Assembly: GCF_013201545.1 (NCBI RefSeq)
Contig: NZ_CP053746.1
Span: 3,610,501 to 3,674,500 of the forward strand
DNA: 64,000 bases
Reading direction: 5' to 3'
Source: Pseudomonas graminis
GTDB taxonomy: Bacteria > Pseudomonadota > Gammaproteobacteria > Pseudomonadales > Pseudomonadaceae
Positions 8,605 to 18,545 of this stretch are shown piece by piece. The translations under genes and the position numbers were made by a program. Every line of letters starts with the position of its first letter. Positions within the stretch are counted from its first letter, which is position 1. The notes under the pieces were generated by a model. It saw only the letters and a list, made by a program, of their open reading frames with translations, was not told where the DNA came from and ran no database searches.

Positions 8605-8627
8605 GTGGGAGCGAGCTTGCTCGCGAA
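8605..8627 (+). repeat. REP element (GTGGGAGC family), single copy
   Basis: GTGGGAGCGAGCTTGCTCGC followed by GAA: a palindromic Pseudomonas REP sequence between convergent gntR and glcB. The same sequence recurs at 39457 and 50920. Confidence 0.85.
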
Positions 8628-8716
8628 GGCATTCTGTCGGCCAGCCTGAGTGCTGCTGACCCACCCCATCCCTGAGCAAGTCACCCCACTTCAAAATCCC
8701 CAGCGCTTCCGCTCGA

Positions 8717-10894
8717 TCAATGCTCCTTCTTGAACGCCAACCGGAACTCGTGCAACAGCGGTTCGGTGTAGCCGCTCGGCTGTTCGCGGCCTTTAAACAC
8801 CAGCGCGTTGGCGGCCTGGAATGCCACTGACTTTTCGAAATTGCCGGCCATTGGCGTGTAAGCCGAGTCCCCGGCGTTTTGCCGGTCGACAACCTTCGCC
8901 ATACGTTTCAAGGCATCTTTCACATAGTCCTCGGAGACCACACCGTGGCGGAGCCAGTTGGCGATGTGCTGGCTGGAAATGCGCAGTGTCGCGCGGTCTT
9001 CCATCAGGCCGACGTTGTGAATGTCCGGCACCTTCGAACAGCCAACGCCTTGCTCCACCCAGCGCACCACATAGCCCAACAGCCCTTGAGCATTGTTCTC
9101 GACTTCTTCGCGAATCTGATCCTCGTTCCACTCCGCCTTTTCGACGACGGGGATGCTCAGCAGGTCCAGCAGAATGTCTTCGCTGATGCTGTCGAGATCG
9201 ACCTGTTCAAGCTCCTGCTGCACCGCTTTCACGTCCACCTTGTGGTAATGCAGTACGTGCAGGGTGGCGGCGGTCGGCGAGGGCACCCACGCCGTGGTCG
9301 CGCCGGATTTCGGGTGCGCGATCTTCTGCTCCAGCATGTCGGCCATCAGGTCCGGCATCGCCCACATGCCCTTGCCGATCTGCGCACGCCCGCGCAACCC
9401 GCACGCCAGGCCCACCAGCACGTTGCTCCGCTCGTAGGCCTTGATCCACGGCGTGGCTTTCATGTCGCCCTTGCGCAGCATCGGCCCGGCTTCCATCGAG
9501 CTGTGCATCTCGTCGCCGGTGCGATCAAGGAAACCGGTGTTGATGAACGCCACCCGCGACGATGCCGCTTCGATGCACGCCTTTAGGTTGACGCTGGTGC
9601 GCCGCTCCTCGTCCATGATCCCCATCTTCAGGGTGTTGCGCGGGATTTTCAGCGCGTCTTCGATGCGGCTGAACAGGGTGTTGGCGAACGCGACTTCGTC
9701 CGGGCCGTGCATCTTCGGTTTGACGATGTAGACGCTGCCGGCGCGGGAGTTGGTGCGGTTGTGCAGGTCGTGCAGGGCAATCAGGCTGGTGATGACGCCA
9801 TCAAGAATGCCTTCCGGGATTTCCTTATTGCCGTCGTAAAGGATCGCCGGGTTGGTCATCAGGTGGCCGACGTTGCGGATGAACAGCAGCGAGCGCCCGT
9901 GCAGGGTAATCGCGCTGCCGTCGGCCGCAGTGTATTGGCGGTCGGCGTTCAGGCGACGGGTGATGGTCTTGCCGTTCTTGACCAGCGCTTCGGTCAGGTC
10001 GCCTTTCATCAGGCCCAGCCAGTTGCGGTAGATCACCAGCTTGTCGTCGGCATCGACGGCGGCGACCGAGTCTTCGCAGTCGATGATGGTCGACAGCGCG
10101 GCTTCCAGCAGCAGATCCTTGATCCCGGCCGGGTCAGTGGCGCCGATCGGGCTGGCGGGGTCGATCTGGATTTCGATGTGCAGGCCGTTGTTCTTCAGCA
10201 GGATTGCGTTCGGCTGGCGCGGCTCGCCCTGATAGCCGACGTATTTCTCGGGCTGTGCCAGGCACGACTGGCTGCCGTCGGCGAGGGTGACCAGCATTTC
10301 GCCGCTGTCCACTGCGTAGGCCTTAGCGCCGACATGGGAGCCGGACGCCAGGGGCGCGGCTTCATCGAGCAGGGCCCTGGCGAAGGCGATGACTTTCTCG
10401 CCACGCAGCGGGTTGTACCCGGCCTTGATTTCGGCGCCGTTGGCCGAGGAAATGGCATCGGTGCCGTAGAGCGCGTCGTACAGCGAACCCCAGCGCGCAT
10501 TGGCGGCGTTCAGGGCGTAACGGGCGTTGGCAGCGGGCACCACCAGTTGCGGACCCGCCTGCTCGCTGACTTCGATGTCCACTTTGTGGGTGGACACCTG
10601 AACCTGCGCCGGCACCTGCTTCAGATAGCCGATGCTGTCGAGAAACGCGATGTACGCCGGCATGTCGGTGACCGGGCCGGGATTGGATTTGTGCCACTTG
10701 TCCAACTGAGCCTGTATGCGGTCACGCTCTTTCAGCAGCTCGCGGTTGACCGGGGCGAGGTCGTGGACCAGCGAATCGAAATCGGCCCAGAACAGTTCCG
10801 GGGTCAGGCCTGTCCCGGGGATCACTTCCTCGTCGACGAAACGCTTGAGGTTGGCCGCCACCTTGAGGTTGTGGCAATTGACGAACTCGGTCAT
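8717..10894 (-). CDS. glcB: Malate synthase G
   Basis: A 725-residue cytosolic enzyme that condenses glyoxylate with acetyl-CoA to malate. Length and motifs match the G isoform (about 720 residues): [12 protein letters not shown] near residue 133, the [19 protein letters not shown] stretch around 475, and [19 protein letters not shown] around 505. It is the last gene of the glc operon here, 58 bases after glcG, so glyoxylate made by glycolate oxidase is consumed directly. GGAGA precedes ATG 10894. Confidence 0.95.
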   Translation of the reverse strand: MTEFVNCHNLKVAANLKRFVDEEVIPGTGLTPELFWADFDSLVHDLAPVNRELLKERDRIQAQLDKWHKSNPGPVTDMPAYIAFLDSIGYLKQVPAQVQVSTHKVDIEVSEQAGPQLVVPAANARYALNAANARWGSLYDALYGTDAISSANGAEIKAGYNPLRGEKVIAFARALLDEAAPLASGSHVGAKAYAVDSGEMLVTLADGSQSCLAQPEKYVGYQGEPRQPNAILLKNNGLHIEIQIDPASPIGATDPAGIKDLLLEAALSTIIDCEDSVAAVDADDKLVIYRNWLGLMKGDLTEALVKNGKTITRRLNADRQYTAADGSAITLHGRSLLFIRNVGHLMTNPAILYDGNKEIPEGILDGVITSLIALHDLHNRTNSRAGSVYIVKPKMHGPDEVAFANTLFSRIEDALKIPRNTLKMGIMDEERRTSVNLKACIEAASSRVAFINTGFLDRTGDEMHSSMEAGPMLRKGDMKATPWIKAYERSNVLVGLACGLRGRAQIGKGMWAMPDLMADMLEQKIAHPKSGATTAWVPSPTAATLHVLHYHKVDVKAVQQELEQVDLDSISEDILLDLLSIPVVEKAEWNEDQIREEVENNAQGLLGYVVRWVEQGVGCSKVPDIHNVGLMEDRATLRISSQHIANWLRHGVVSEDYVKDALKRMAKVVDRQNAGDSAYTPMAGNFEKSVAFQAANALVFKGREQPSGYTEPLLHEFRLAFKKEH

Positions 10895-10952
10895 CTGGGG
10901 TCTCCATCATGAATTGGGTTTGCAGCATTGCTGCAGGCGATCGCTGCGGACG

Positions 10953-11360
10953 TTACTGCGCGCTTACCACCGCAACCCCGGCCTTGGCCACTTGCGCATC
11001 CTGATCGGCTTTCACCCCGGACACGCCCACCGCGCCGATGGTCTGACCGTCGATGATCACCGGCACGCCGCCTTCCAGCGAAGTCAGCAGCGGGGCGGTC
11101 ACGAATGCGGTGCGCCCGCCGTTGACCATTTCCTCATAACCCTTGGATTCGCGACGACCCAGCGCCGAGGTGCGGGCTTTTTCGATGGCGATGTAGCCAC
11201 CGATGGGCGCGCAGCCGTCGAGGCGCTCGAAGCCCAGCAGGTGACCGCCGTCATCGGTGACGGCGATGGACACTGCCCAGCCGTTGTTCTGCGCCTCGGT
11301 GCGGGCCGCGGCGAGGATCTGGGTGACTTCGGTCTGGGTCAGTACGGATTTGGTTTTCAT
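10953..11360 (-). CDS. glcG: GlcG/HbpS-family protein (DUF336)
   Basis: A 135-residue protein of the GlcG/HbpS family, with the family segments VTDDGGHLLGFERLDG and VIIDGQTIGAVGVSG. Members are encoded in glycolate operons and related ones bind heme or cobalamin-type ligands; the role in glycolate metabolism is unclear. ATG 11360 has an AGGAGAA ribosome-binding site and is preferred to the longer frame starting at 11426. It lies between glcF and glcB. Confidence 0.85.
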   Translation of the reverse strand: MKTKSVLTQTEVTQILAAARTEAQNNGWAVSIAVTDDGGHLLGFERLDGCAPIGGYIAIEKARTSALGRRESKGYEEMVNGGRTAFVTAPLLTSLEGGVPVIIDGQTIGAVGVSGVKADQDAQVAKAGVAVVSAQ

Positions 11361-11426
11361 GCAGTTCTCCTGAAGGGCAAAGGGTGTCATGAGTGTGCGT
11401 CTGATACGGAGCCAGGGCGCCTGCAA

Positions 11427-12650
11427 TCAACTTGGAGGCAAGGCGTCCTCGATGAGTTCGATCCAGTGTTTGACCGGCGTGCGGTTGGCGCTGGCCAGAT
11501 GGGTCTGACAGCCAATGTTGGCCGTCGCGATCACGTCCGGGTTGCCGCTTTCCAGCGCGTTCATCTTGTTGTCCCGCAGCTGTTTCGCCAGCACCGGTTG
11601 GGTGATCGAATAGGTGCCGGCCGAGCCGCAGCATAAGTGACTGTCGGGCACCGGTGTGAGATTGAAGCCCAGCCGGGTCAACACCGACTCGACGGCGCCG
11701 CCGAGTTTCTGCGCGTGCTGCAGCGTACACGGGCAGTGGAAGGCCAGGGTCTGGCGGGTGCAACCGCCGAGCTGCTCCAGGGGTTCGGCGCGCAGCACTT
11801 CGACCAGGTCCCTGGTGCGTTCGCTGATGGCTGCCGCTTTTTGGGCGTATGCCGGGTCGTGGCGCAGCAGGTGGCCATAATCCTTGACGAAGGCGCCGCA
11901 GCCGCTGGCGGTCTGCACGATGGCTTCGGCACCGGCCTGAATGCTCGGCCACCACGCATCAATGTTCCGCCGTGCCCGCTGCAGGCCTTGTTCCTGGGCG
12001 TTCAAGTGGTAATCCACGGCGCCGCAGCAGCCGGCCTGAGCGATGGATGTGACGCTGATGCCCAGCCGATCCAGCACACGCGCCGTGGCCGCATTGGTGT
12101 TGGGCGACAAACCGGGTTGCACGCAGCCTTCGAGAATCAACATCTGTCGCGCATGCTGCCGGGTCGGCCGCGCCTTGGCCGGGCGGATGTTGCCGGGCAG
12201 CTTGGTCTTCAATGCGCCGGGCAGCAGTGGCCTGAAGGAGTTACCCAACTGGGTCAGGGATTTGAACAGCCCGGCATTGGGAACAACGGCGCGCAGGCTG
12301 TCGCGCAGTAATCGTTGGCCCAGCGGGCGCGGCACGGCAGCGTCGACCACTTCCCGGCCGATGTCCAGCAGGTTGTGGTAGTCGACGCCGGAAGGGCAGG
12401 TGGTTTCACAGTTGCGGCAGGACAGGCAGCGGTCCAGGTGCAACTGGGTTTTCTCCGTGACCTCCTTGCCTTCCAGCACTTGCTTGATCAGGTAAATGCG
12501 CCCGCGTGGCCCATCCAGCTCATCGCCGAGCAGCTGATAGGTCGGGCAGGTCGCGTTGCAGAAACCGCAGTGCACGCAACTGCGCAGAATGCTTTCCGCT
12601 TCTTCGCCACGGGGCAGGCTTTTGGCGTGTTCGCTCAGGGTCGTCTGCAT
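11427..12650 (-). CDS. glcF: Glycolate oxidase iron-sulfur subunit
   Basis: A 407-residue subunit that passes electrons from the GlcDE flavoproteins to the membrane quinone pool. Two 4Fe-4S ferredoxin motifs are visible, C25-x2-C28-x2-C31-x3-C35 and C75-x2-C78-x2-C81-x3-C85. They are followed by two cysteine-rich CCG-type domains (GCCGAVDYH and LCCGSAGTYS). The start is 3 bases after the glcE stop, indicating tight translational coupling. Confidence 0.95.
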   Translation of the reverse strand: MQTTLSEHAKSLPRGEEAESILRSCVHCGFCNATCPTYQLLGDELDGPRGRIYLIKQVLEGKEVTEKTQLHLDRCLSCRNCETTCPSGVDYHNLLDIGREVVDAAVPRPLGQRLLRDSLRAVVPNAGLFKSLTQLGNSFRPLLPGALKTKLPGNIRPAKARPTRQHARQMLILEGCVQPGLSPNTNAATARVLDRLGISVTSIAQAGCCGAVDYHLNAQEQGLQRARRNIDAWWPSIQAGAEAIVQTASGCGAFVKDYGHLLRHDPAYAQKAAAISERTRDLVEVLRAEPLEQLGGCTRQTLAFHCPCTLQHAQKLGGAVESVLTRLGFNLTPVPDSHLCCGSAGTYSITQPVLAKQLRDNKMNALESGNPDVIATANIGCQTHLASANRTPVKHWIELIEDALPPS

Positions 12651-12653
12651 GGT

Positions 12654-13751
12654 TCAGATCTCCGCGTACATTCGGCCCGGATTGAAAATTCCGTGCGGAT
12701 CGAGTTGTGCCTTGAGCTGGCGGTGGTAGCGCAGCAACGGCGTGGCCAACGGCTGAAACGGGCTGTCGTCGAGGCCGTGGCTGTAGCAGGTGGCGTGCCC
12801 GCCTGCGGCGCTGACGATGCGACGAATCTCGCTGCCGCTGGCGTCGGATTTGAGCCAGCGTTGCGCACCGGCCCAGTCGATCAATTGCTCCCCCGGCAGG
12901 TCCAGCTCAGCAGTGCTGACAGGCAATGACAGGCGCCACAACGGACGGCCATCGGTGAAGAAATCCAGACGGTGTTCGTTCAATTCGCGCCAGTACGCCG
13001 GGTCGATGGATTCGCCGCCCAGGAGGTCATGGGCCGCCGCAACTGAACCTTCACCGCCTTCAAGGCGCAAGCGCAGCACGCGGCCGTCGTGGCTGGCGGC
13101 GCTGATCGGCAGCGGTTGCTGACCCCACTGCGCGAGGCGGGCAAGGGCGGTGCTGCTGTCCATCTCCAGTGCGATGCTGGTGCACAGCCTCGGTTTGGGC
13201 AGGACTTTCAACGAGACTTCGGTGATCAGTCCCAGGCAACCGAAACTGCCGGCCATCAGGCGCGACAGGTCGTAACCGGCGACGTTCTTCATCACCTCGC
13301 CGCCGAAGCGCAGATGCTTGCCCAGACCGGTAATCACCCGCGTGCCCAGCACAAAGTCCCGCACCGAGCCCGACCAAGGCCGGCGCGGCCCGGACAAGCC
13401 TGCGGCGACCATGCCGCCGACGGTTCCATCACCTGCGCCGCCATCGCTGTAGCTAGGTGGCTCGCAGGGCAGCATCTGACCGGCGTCTTCCAGCGCGGCG
13501 TTCAGCACCGACAACGGCGTGCCGGCGCGGGCGGTGATCACCAGTTCGGTCGGGTCGTAAGTGACGATGCCGCAGTGGAGGCGGGTGTCGAGCACTTCAC
13601 CTGCCACCTCGCGACCCAGAAATGCCTTGCTGTTGGCACCTTGAATGCGCAGCGGCAGGGCGGATTGAATCGCCTGATTAACCTGCTCCAGCAGCGCATC
13701 GCTGGCATCGCGCTCTTGGGCCACGAAGGGCGGCTGACGTTGGGCATCCAT
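12654..13751 (-). CDS. glcE: Glycolate oxidase FAD-binding subunit
   Basis: A 365-residue FAD-linked oxidase subunit partnering GlcD and GlcF. A shortened FAD-binding-4 domain is visible around residues 85-125 (LPCEPPSYSDGGAGDGTVGG) and the GEVMKNVAGYDLSRLMAGS stretch around 150-170, which is diagnostic for GlcE. Its ATG overlaps the glcD stop codon by one base. It lacks the full C-terminal FAD-oxidase domain of GlcD, as usual for this subunit. Confidence 0.94.
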   Translation of the reverse strand: MDAQRQPPFVAQERDASDALLEQVNQAIQSALPLRIQGANSKAFLGREVAGEVLDTRLHCGIVTYDPTELVITARAGTPLSVLNAALEDAGQMLPCEPPSYSDGGAGDGTVGGMVAAGLSGPRRPWSGSVRDFVLGTRVITGLGKHLRFGGEVMKNVAGYDLSRLMAGSFGCLGLITEVSLKVLPKPRLCTSIALEMDSSTALARLAQWGQQPLPISAASHDGRVLRLRLEGGEGSVAAAHDLLGGESIDPAYWRELNEHRLDFFTDGRPLWRLSLPVSTAELDLPGEQLIDWAGAQRWLKSDASGSEIRRIVSAAGGHATCYSHGLDDSPFQPLATPLLRYHRQLKAQLDPHGIFNPGRMYAEI

Positions 13752-15250
13752 CAGAAACGCTCCAGTTCAGGGAAGGGCAGCTTGCCCATGTGCACGTGCA
13801 TGGCACCGAATTCGGCGCAGCGGTGTAGGGTCGGGATGTTCTTGCCGGGATTGAGGGTGCCGGCCGGGTCAAAAGCGGCTTTTACCGCATGGAACAACGT
13901 CAGCTCGTCACTGTTGAATTGCGCACACATCTGGTTGATCTTTTCGCGGCCCACGCCGTGCTCGCCGGTGATGCTGCCGCCGACTTTCACGCACAGCTCC
14001 AGAATCTTCCCGCCCAACGCTTCGGCGCGGTCCAGTTCACCGGGTTGATTGGCATCGAAGAGGATCAGCGGGTGCATGTTGCCGTCGCCGGCGTGGAAAA
14101 CGTTGGCGACCCGCAGTCCGTATTCTTCCGACAGCGCGGAAATGCCCTTCAACACGCCCGGCAGTTCCCGACGCGGAATGGTGCCGTCCATGCAGTAATA
14201 ATCCGGCGAGAGCCGACCGACTGCCGGGAAAGCGTTCTTGCGCCCGGCCCAGAAGCGCACGCGTTCGGCTTCGTCCTTGGCCTGACGGATTTCGGTCGCC
14301 CCGGCGTTTTCCAGCACGGCGCGGACCCGGTCGCAATCGGCGTGTACGTCAGCTTCCACGCCATCGAGTTCGCACAACAGGATGGCTTCGGCGTCCACCG
14401 GATAGCCGGCGTGAATGAAGTCTTCGGCGGCGCGAATGGCGAGGTTGTCCATCATTTCCAGGCCGCCGGGGATGATGCCCGCGGCAATGATGTCACCGAC
14501 CGCGCGCCCGGCTTTTTCCACCGAGTCGAAGGCGGCCAGCAACACCCGTGCGACTTGCGGCTTGGGCAACAGTTTGACGGTGACCTCGGTGATCACGCCG
14601 AGCATGCCTTCGGAGCCGGTAAACAGTGCGAGCAGATCAAAGCCTGGCGAGTCCAGTGCGTCGGAGCCCAGCACCATGTGCTCGCCCTCGACCGTGAGGA
14701 TGTCGACCTTGAGCAAGTTGTGCACGGTCAGGCCGTATTTCAGGCAATGCACGCCGCCAGCGTTCTCCGCGACGTTGCCGCCGATGGAACAGGCAATTTG
14801 CGAGGAGGGGTCCGGCGCGTAATAAAGGTCGTAAGGCGCTGCGGCCTGGGAAATGGCCAGGTTGCGCACACCGGGTTGCACGCGGGCGTAACGCCCGGCG
14901 GGGTCGATGTGCAGGATTTTGTTGAAGCGCGCCATTACCAGCAGCACGCCTTTTTCCAGCGGCAGTGCGCCGCCGGACAGTCCGGTCCCGGCACCACGGG
15001 CCACCACCGGCACGCCGCGCTCGTGGCAGACCTTCAGCAGCGTCTGCACCTGCTCGATGCGCTGGGGCAGCACCACCAGCATCGGCGTCGTTCGGTAGGC
15101 GGAGAGGCCGTCGCATTCGTAGGGGCGCAATTCTTCCTCCCGATGGAGGATGTCCAGATCGGGCAGGCGGGTTTGCAGCGCTTGGAGCAGCTGTTGTTTG
15201 TCGATGGCCGGCAGAACGCCGTCGACCCGTTCGTCGTACAGGATATTCAT
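13751..15250 (-). CDS. glcD: Glycolate oxidase catalytic subunit
   Basis: A 499-residue FAD-dependent oxidase of the VAO/FAD-binding-4 type that oxidises glycolate (and D-lactate in relatives) to glyoxylate. Motifs: VARGAGTGLSGGALPLEKG around residue 84-102 and GGNVAENAGGVHCLKYGL around 155 for FAD binding, and the C-terminal ITGEHGVGREK histidine region. It is the first gene of glcDEFGB. The 388-base gap to divergent glcC holds its promoter, a GntR-type palindrome and an A-rich Hfq/Crc-like motif. Confidence 0.95.
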   Translation of the reverse strand: MNILYDERVDGVLPAIDKQQLLQALQTRLPDLDILHREEELRPYECDGLSAYRTTPMLVVLPQRIEQVQTLLKVCHERGVPVVARGAGTGLSGGALPLEKGVLLVMARFNKILHIDPAGRYARVQPGVRNLAISQAAAPYDLYYAPDPSSQIACSIGGNVAENAGGVHCLKYGLTVHNLLKVDILTVEGEHMVLGSDALDSPGFDLLALFTGSEGMLGVITEVTVKLLPKPQVARVLLAAFDSVEKAGRAVGDIIAAGIIPGGLEMMDNLAIRAAEDFIHAGYPVDAEAILLCELDGVEADVHADCDRVRAVLENAGATEIRQAKDEAERVRFWAGRKNAFPAVGRLSPDYYCMDGTIPRRELPGVLKGISALSEEYGLRVANVFHAGDGNMHPLILFDANQPGELDRAEALGGKILELCVKVGGSITGEHGVGREKINQMCAQFNSDELTLFHAVKAAFDPAGTLNPGKNIPTLHRCAEFGAMHVHMGKLPFPELERF

Positions 15251-15270
15251 GATGGGTTCGCAACCCTGTC

Positions 15271-15278
15271 TTGTTTTT
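15271..15278 (-). promoter_or_regulatory. Hfq/Crc-type A-rich motif before glcD
   Basis: The minus strand reads AATAAAAACAA here, about 20 bases before ATG 15250. It contains two overlapping AANAANAA matches. Confidence 0.4.
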
Positions 15279-15363
15279 ATTGGAGGCCCGTTCCGTGGCG
15301 GAACGTGAATGGCTGGCTTGCATCATTGGCTCAGCGGGGCTTAGTGTCTACCGGCTGGAGCAG

Positions 15364-15374
15364 TGGTCGAACCA
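15364..15374. promoter_or_regulatory. Candidate GlcC operator
   Basis: TGGTCGAACCA is a perfect inverted repeat TGGT-N3-ACCA in the glcD-glcC divergent region. It fits the TNGTNNNACNA core bound by FadR/GlcC-type GntR regulators. Binding by GlcC is inferred. Confidence 0.5.
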
Positions 15375-15559
15375 GTTTCGCGATGCGGGATCAGGAAATT
15401 TTCGGCTAATAAACTTGAATATCAACTAGATAGCGCTGGTCGCGCTCTTTGCTGTTCAGGTTGATATCCGCGGTCATACCAGTGCGGGGCCCGTTGTAGC
15501 AGTTGGCTTGTCGGGGAACCGGGCAATCCAGTTTGTTGGGATGCGACTGAAAAAATGTG

Positions 15560-15582
15560 TTCGCCAGCAAGCCGGCTTCTAC
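15560..15582 (-). repeat. REP element (GTAGGAGCC family), degenerate single copy
   Basis: TTCGCCAGCAAGCCGGCTTC plus TAC matches the right half of the REPIN at 18392-18480 with one substitution. It lies 56 bases upstream of glcC, so it may sit in the glcC leader. Confidence 0.75.
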
Positions 15583-15637
15583 GGATCGATTCGACCGAAC
15601 GGACTGGACCCAGCGCTAACCCGAGGAACACTTAGCC

Positions 15638-16411
15638 ATGGAAACTACCCAAACCCAGCGCCCGCAGCAGGTCGCCGATGTCGTCAGCGAGCGCATTGAG
15701 CGACTGATTGTCGACGGGGTGCTCAAGGTCGGTCAGCTGTTGCCTTCCGAGCGGCGACTGACCGAAAAACTCGGGGTGTCGCGCACCGCCCTGCGCGAGG
15801 GTCTGCAGTTGCTGCGCGCCCGGGGCATCATCGAAACCCGTCATGGCAAGGGTTCGTTTGTCGCGCAGATGGGCGGGCTCGGGCTGACCGCTGCCTCGCC
15901 GCTGATGCATTTGTTCGCCTCTCAGCCGCGCACGCTTTACGACCTGTTCGAGGTGCGCAGCCTGCTGGAGGGGGAGTCCGCGCGGCTGGCAGCGTTGCGT
16001 GGCACCGACGCGGATTTTGTGCTGATCACCCGGGCCTACAACGCGTTGGTGGCCGGCCATGACCACCCGATGCCGGCGTCCGAACACGCCCGTCTCGACC
16101 ATGCGTTTCATCTGGCCATCTGTGAAGCGTCCCACAACCCGGTGCTGGTGCAGACCCTGCGTTCGTTGACGGATCTACTGCTCAACACGGTGTTCGCTTC
16201 GGTCAACAACCTCTATCACCGTGAAGCCCAGAAGCGACAGATCGACCGTCATCATGCCCGGCTGTACAACGCGGTCACCGGGCGCTTGCCCGAGCAGGCG
16301 CGCAAGGCGGCTGTGGCGCACATCCAGAACATCTGCGACAACCTGCGGGAGATCGAAAGCGAGGAGCAACGGCTGGTGCGCGCCACTCTGCGGCTGGAGG
16401 GCTGGGCTTGA
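15638..16411 (+). CDS. glcC: GntR/FadR-family regulator of glycolate use
   Basis: A 257-residue regulator with an N-terminal winged helix of GntR type (LLPSERRLTEKLGVSRTALR around residues 28-47) and a C-terminal FCD ligand domain carrying histidines typical of metal-dependent acid binding (DHAFHLAICEASHNPV around 148-163). It is divergent from glcDEFGB and is expected to activate it in response to glycolate. GAGGAA precedes ATG 15638. Confidence 0.9.
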   Translation: METTQTQRPQQVADVVSERIERLIVDGVLKVGQLLPSERRLTEKLGVSRTALREGLQLLRARGIIETRHGKGSFVAQMGGLGLTAASPLMHLFASQPRTLYDLFEVRSLLEGESARLAALRGTDADFVLITRAYNALVAGHDHPMPASEHARLDHAFHLAICEASHNPVLVQTLRSLTDLLLNTVFASVNNLYHREAQKRQIDRHHARLYNAVTGRLPEQARKAAVAHIQNICDNLREIESEEQRLVRATLRLEGWA

Positions 16412-16454
16412 GCAGATGGAGCTGAACTTGACAGGCATCCCGCATTGCCGCAGT

Positions 16455-16479
16455 TTACGCATTGCGTAAGTCGCTTACG
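16455..16479. promoter_or_regulatory. HmgR-type operator upstream of maiA
   Basis: A 25-bp element built from TTACGC, then TGCGTAA, then CGCTTACG. It shares the same spacing and 19 of 25 bases with the element at 19421-19445 in front of hmgA. Overlapping inverted repeats (TTACGC/GCGTAA) fit an IclR-family operator. It lies 40 bases before the maiA start, so HmgR probably controls maiA. Confidence 0.7.
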
Positions 16480-16495
16480 CCGTAGTGAAAACCAA

Positions 16496-16503
16496 AACAA
16501 CAA
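16496..16503 (+). promoter_or_regulatory. Hfq/Crc-type A-rich motif before maiA
   Basis: AACAACAA is an exact AANAANAA match within AACAACAATAACAGG, directly overlapping the approach to the ribosome-binding site of maiA. The homogentisate pathway is a known Crc target in P. putida, which supports the reading. Confidence 0.6.
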
Positions 16504-16518
16504 TAACAGGCCATTCCC

Positions 16519-17151
16519 GTGGATCTTTTCACCTACTACCGATCGACTTCGAGCTACCGGGTGCGCATTGCCCTGGCGCTGAAAGGTCTCGCGTTCGACG
16601 CACTGCCGGTCAACCTGATTCGCGACGGCGGTGAACACCACCGGCCCGACTACCTGGCGATAAACCCCCAGGGCCGCGTTCCCGCTCTGAGGGTGGACGG
16701 CGGCGAGGCGATCATCCAGTCCATGGCGATCATCGAATACCTCGAAGAATTATCCCCCGAATTCCCATTGCTCCCCGAAGGGCTGCTCGCCCGGGCGGGC
16801 CATCGGCAGGTTGCCGCCCTGATCGGCTGCGACATTCATCCGTTGCACAACGTCGCGGTGCTGAATCGCCTGCGCGGCATGGGTCACGACGAAGGCGATG
16901 TGACGGCGTGGATCGGCCACTGGATCGGCGAAGGCTTCGCCGCAGTGGAGGCCCTGATTGGCGACGCTGAGTTTTGTTTTGGCGCGGTCGGCCTCGCCGA
17001 TGTGTATGTGCTGCCTCAGGTGTATGCGGCGCGACGCTTCAACGTGGACATGACCCCGTATCCACGCATTTGCCGGGTCGAAGCGCTGGCGATGCAGCAT
17101 CCGGCGTTTCAGGCCGCCCATCCCGATGCGCAATCGGACAAGCCGGAGTAA
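16519..17151 (+). CDS. maiA: Maleylacetoacetate isomerase (zeta-class GST)
   Basis: A 210-residue glutathione-S-transferase zeta-type enzyme that isomerises maleylacetoacetate to fumarylacetoacetate, between HmgA and FahA in tyrosine breakdown. The glutathione-site signature STSSYRVRIAL is at residues 9-19 and NPQGRVPAL around 53-61. The start is GTG 16519. In many pseudomonads maiA follows fahA; here it sits apart, upstream of hpd, with its own operator copy. Confidence 0.92.
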   Translation: MDLFTYYRSTSSYRVRIALALKGLAFDALPVNLIRDGGEHHRPDYLAINPQGRVPALRVDGGEAIIQSMAIIEYLEELSPEFPLLPEGLLARAGHRQVAALIGCDIHPLHNVAVLNRLRGMGHDEGDVTAWIGHWIGEGFAAVEALIGDAEFCFGAVGLADVYVLPQVYAARRFNVDMTPYPRICRVEALAMQHPAFQAAHPDAQSDKPE

Positions 17152-17161
17152 TCTTTCCCCC

Positions 17162-17251
17162 ATGAAAAGCTTCGGTCTGCAATTGATCTTCGGCGACTTC
17201 CTCGCCCGCAGCGTGCGGGGGATTTCCTGCGCGCCACCCGCTGAATCGTGA
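17162..17251 (+). CDS. Possible 29-residue peptide between maiA and hpd
   Basis: ATG 17162 to TGA 17251 encodes a short peptide starting MKSFGLQLIFGDFLARSV. It lies 10 bases after maiA and 42 before hpd. There is no clear Shine-Dalgarno. It may be a leader-type peptide or a chance frame. Confidence 0.25.
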   Translation: MKSFGLQLIFGDFLARSVRGISCAPPAES

Positions 17252-17293
17252 TCCAAGCCGCTGTGCCTCTCACTTTTCAGCAGGAGCAAGACC

Positions 17294-18370
17294 GTGACTG
17301 ATCTCTACGAAAATCCAATGGGCCTGATGGGCTTCGAGTTCATCGAATTCGCCTCGCCGACCCCGAACGTGCTGGAGCCTGTGTTCCAGATCATGGGCTT
17401 CACCAAAGTCGCCCAACACCGTTCCAAGAACGTGTCGCTGTACCGCCAGGGCGCGATTAACATCATCCTCAACAACGAGCCCAATAGCGAAGCGTCCTAC
17501 TTCGCGGCGGAGCATGGTCCTTCCGTGTGCGGCATGGCATTTCGGGTCAAGGACTCGCAACTGGCCTACAAGCGCGCGCTGGAACTCGGCGCGCAGCCTG
17601 TCGAGATCGGCACCGGGCCCATGGAATTGCGTTTGCCGGCGATCAAGGGGATTGGCGGCGCCCCCTTGTACCTGATCGACCGTTTCGGCGAAGGCACCTC
17701 GATCTACGACATCGATTTCGTGTACCTCGAAGGCGTCGACCGTCACCCCAAGGGCGCCGGCCTGCAATTCATCGACCACCTGACCCACAACGTCTATCGC
17801 GGGCGGATGGCCTATTGGGCGAACTTCTACGAGAAGCTGTTCAATTTCCGTGAGCTGCGCTACTTCGACATCAAGGGCGAGTACACCGGCCTGGCCTCGA
17901 AAGCGATGACAGCGCCGGACGGCATGATCCGCATCCCGCTGAACGAGGAATCGTCCAAAGGCGCCGGGCAGATCGAGGAGTTTCTGATGAAGTTCAACGG
18001 CGAGGGCATTCAGCACGTCGCGTTCTTCACCGAAAACCTGATCGACACCTGGGATCGGCTCAAGGCGCTGGGCATGCGTTTCATGACCCCGCCGCCGGAC
18101 ACCTATTACGAAATGCTCGAAGGCCGTCTGCCCAACCACGGCGAACCGGAGCACGAGCTGAAAGCGCGGGGGATTCTGCTGGACGGCAATTCAGACGGCG
18201 CAAGCAAGCGACTGCTGCTGCAGATATTCTCGGAAACCCTGATGGGGCCGGTGTTCTTCGAATTCATCCAGCGCAAGGGTGACGACGGCTTCGGCGAGGG
18301 CAATTTCAAGGCGCTGTTCGAGTCGATCGAGCGGGATCAAGTGCGCCGGGGCGTGTTGGCGGTGGATTGA
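17294..18370 (+). CDS. hpd: 4-Hydroxyphenylpyruvate dioxygenase
   Basis: A 358-residue Fe(II) enzyme converting 4-hydroxyphenylpyruvate to homogentisate in tyrosine catabolism. The iron ligands are visible as H162 (FIDHLTHN), H241 (GIQHVAF) and E323 ([19 protein letters not shown]), matching H161/H240/E322 of the P. fluorescens enzyme. The start is GTG 17294 with CAGGAG 8 bases upstream. It lies 142 bases after maiA, so it may be co-transcribed. A REPIN follows it. Confidence 0.96.
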   Translation: MTDLYENPMGLMGFEFIEFASPTPNVLEPVFQIMGFTKVAQHRSKNVSLYRQGAINIILNNEPNSEASYFAAEHGPSVCGMAFRVKDSQLAYKRALELGAQPVEIGTGPMELRLPAIKGIGGAPLYLIDRFGEGTSIYDIDFVYLEGVDRHPKGAGLQFIDHLTHNVYRGRMAYWANFYEKLFNFRELRYFDIKGEYTGLASKAMTAPDGMIRIPLNEESSKGAGQIEEFLMKFNGEGIQHVAFFTENLIDTWDRLKALGMRFMTPPPDTYYEMLEGRLPNHGEPEHELKARGILLDGNSDGASKRLLLQIFSETLMGPVFFEFIQRKGDDGFGEGNFKALFESIERDQVRRGVLAVD

Positions 18371-18391
18371 AGCTTAGTTCGATACAGGCTT

Positions 18392-18480
18392 TGTAGGAGC
18401 CGGCTTGCTGGCGAACTCGGTGCATCATTCACTGCAGCGGCGCGGGATTAATCGCATTCGCCAGCAAGCCGGCTCCTACA
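18392..18480. repeat. REPIN: two inverted REP copies
   Basis: TGTAGGAGCCGGCTTGCTGG... (18392-18415) and its exact reverse complement (18457-18480) are 24-bp perfect arms around a 41-base spacer, between convergent hpd and hmgR. This is the classic REP doublet mobilised by RAYT transposases. Confidence 0.9.
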
Positions 18481-18545
18481 GGCTCGTGTTCATGCCGGGT
18501 GCAGTGCCTGGCCCTGACCTATTGGCGCAGGCATGTTCCCAAACG

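Noticed and set aside
15310..15335. Sigma-54 promoter candidate (TGGC...TTGC) before glcD
   Set aside because: The spacing between the GG and GC elements is several bases too short for a sigma-54 -24/-12 promoter.
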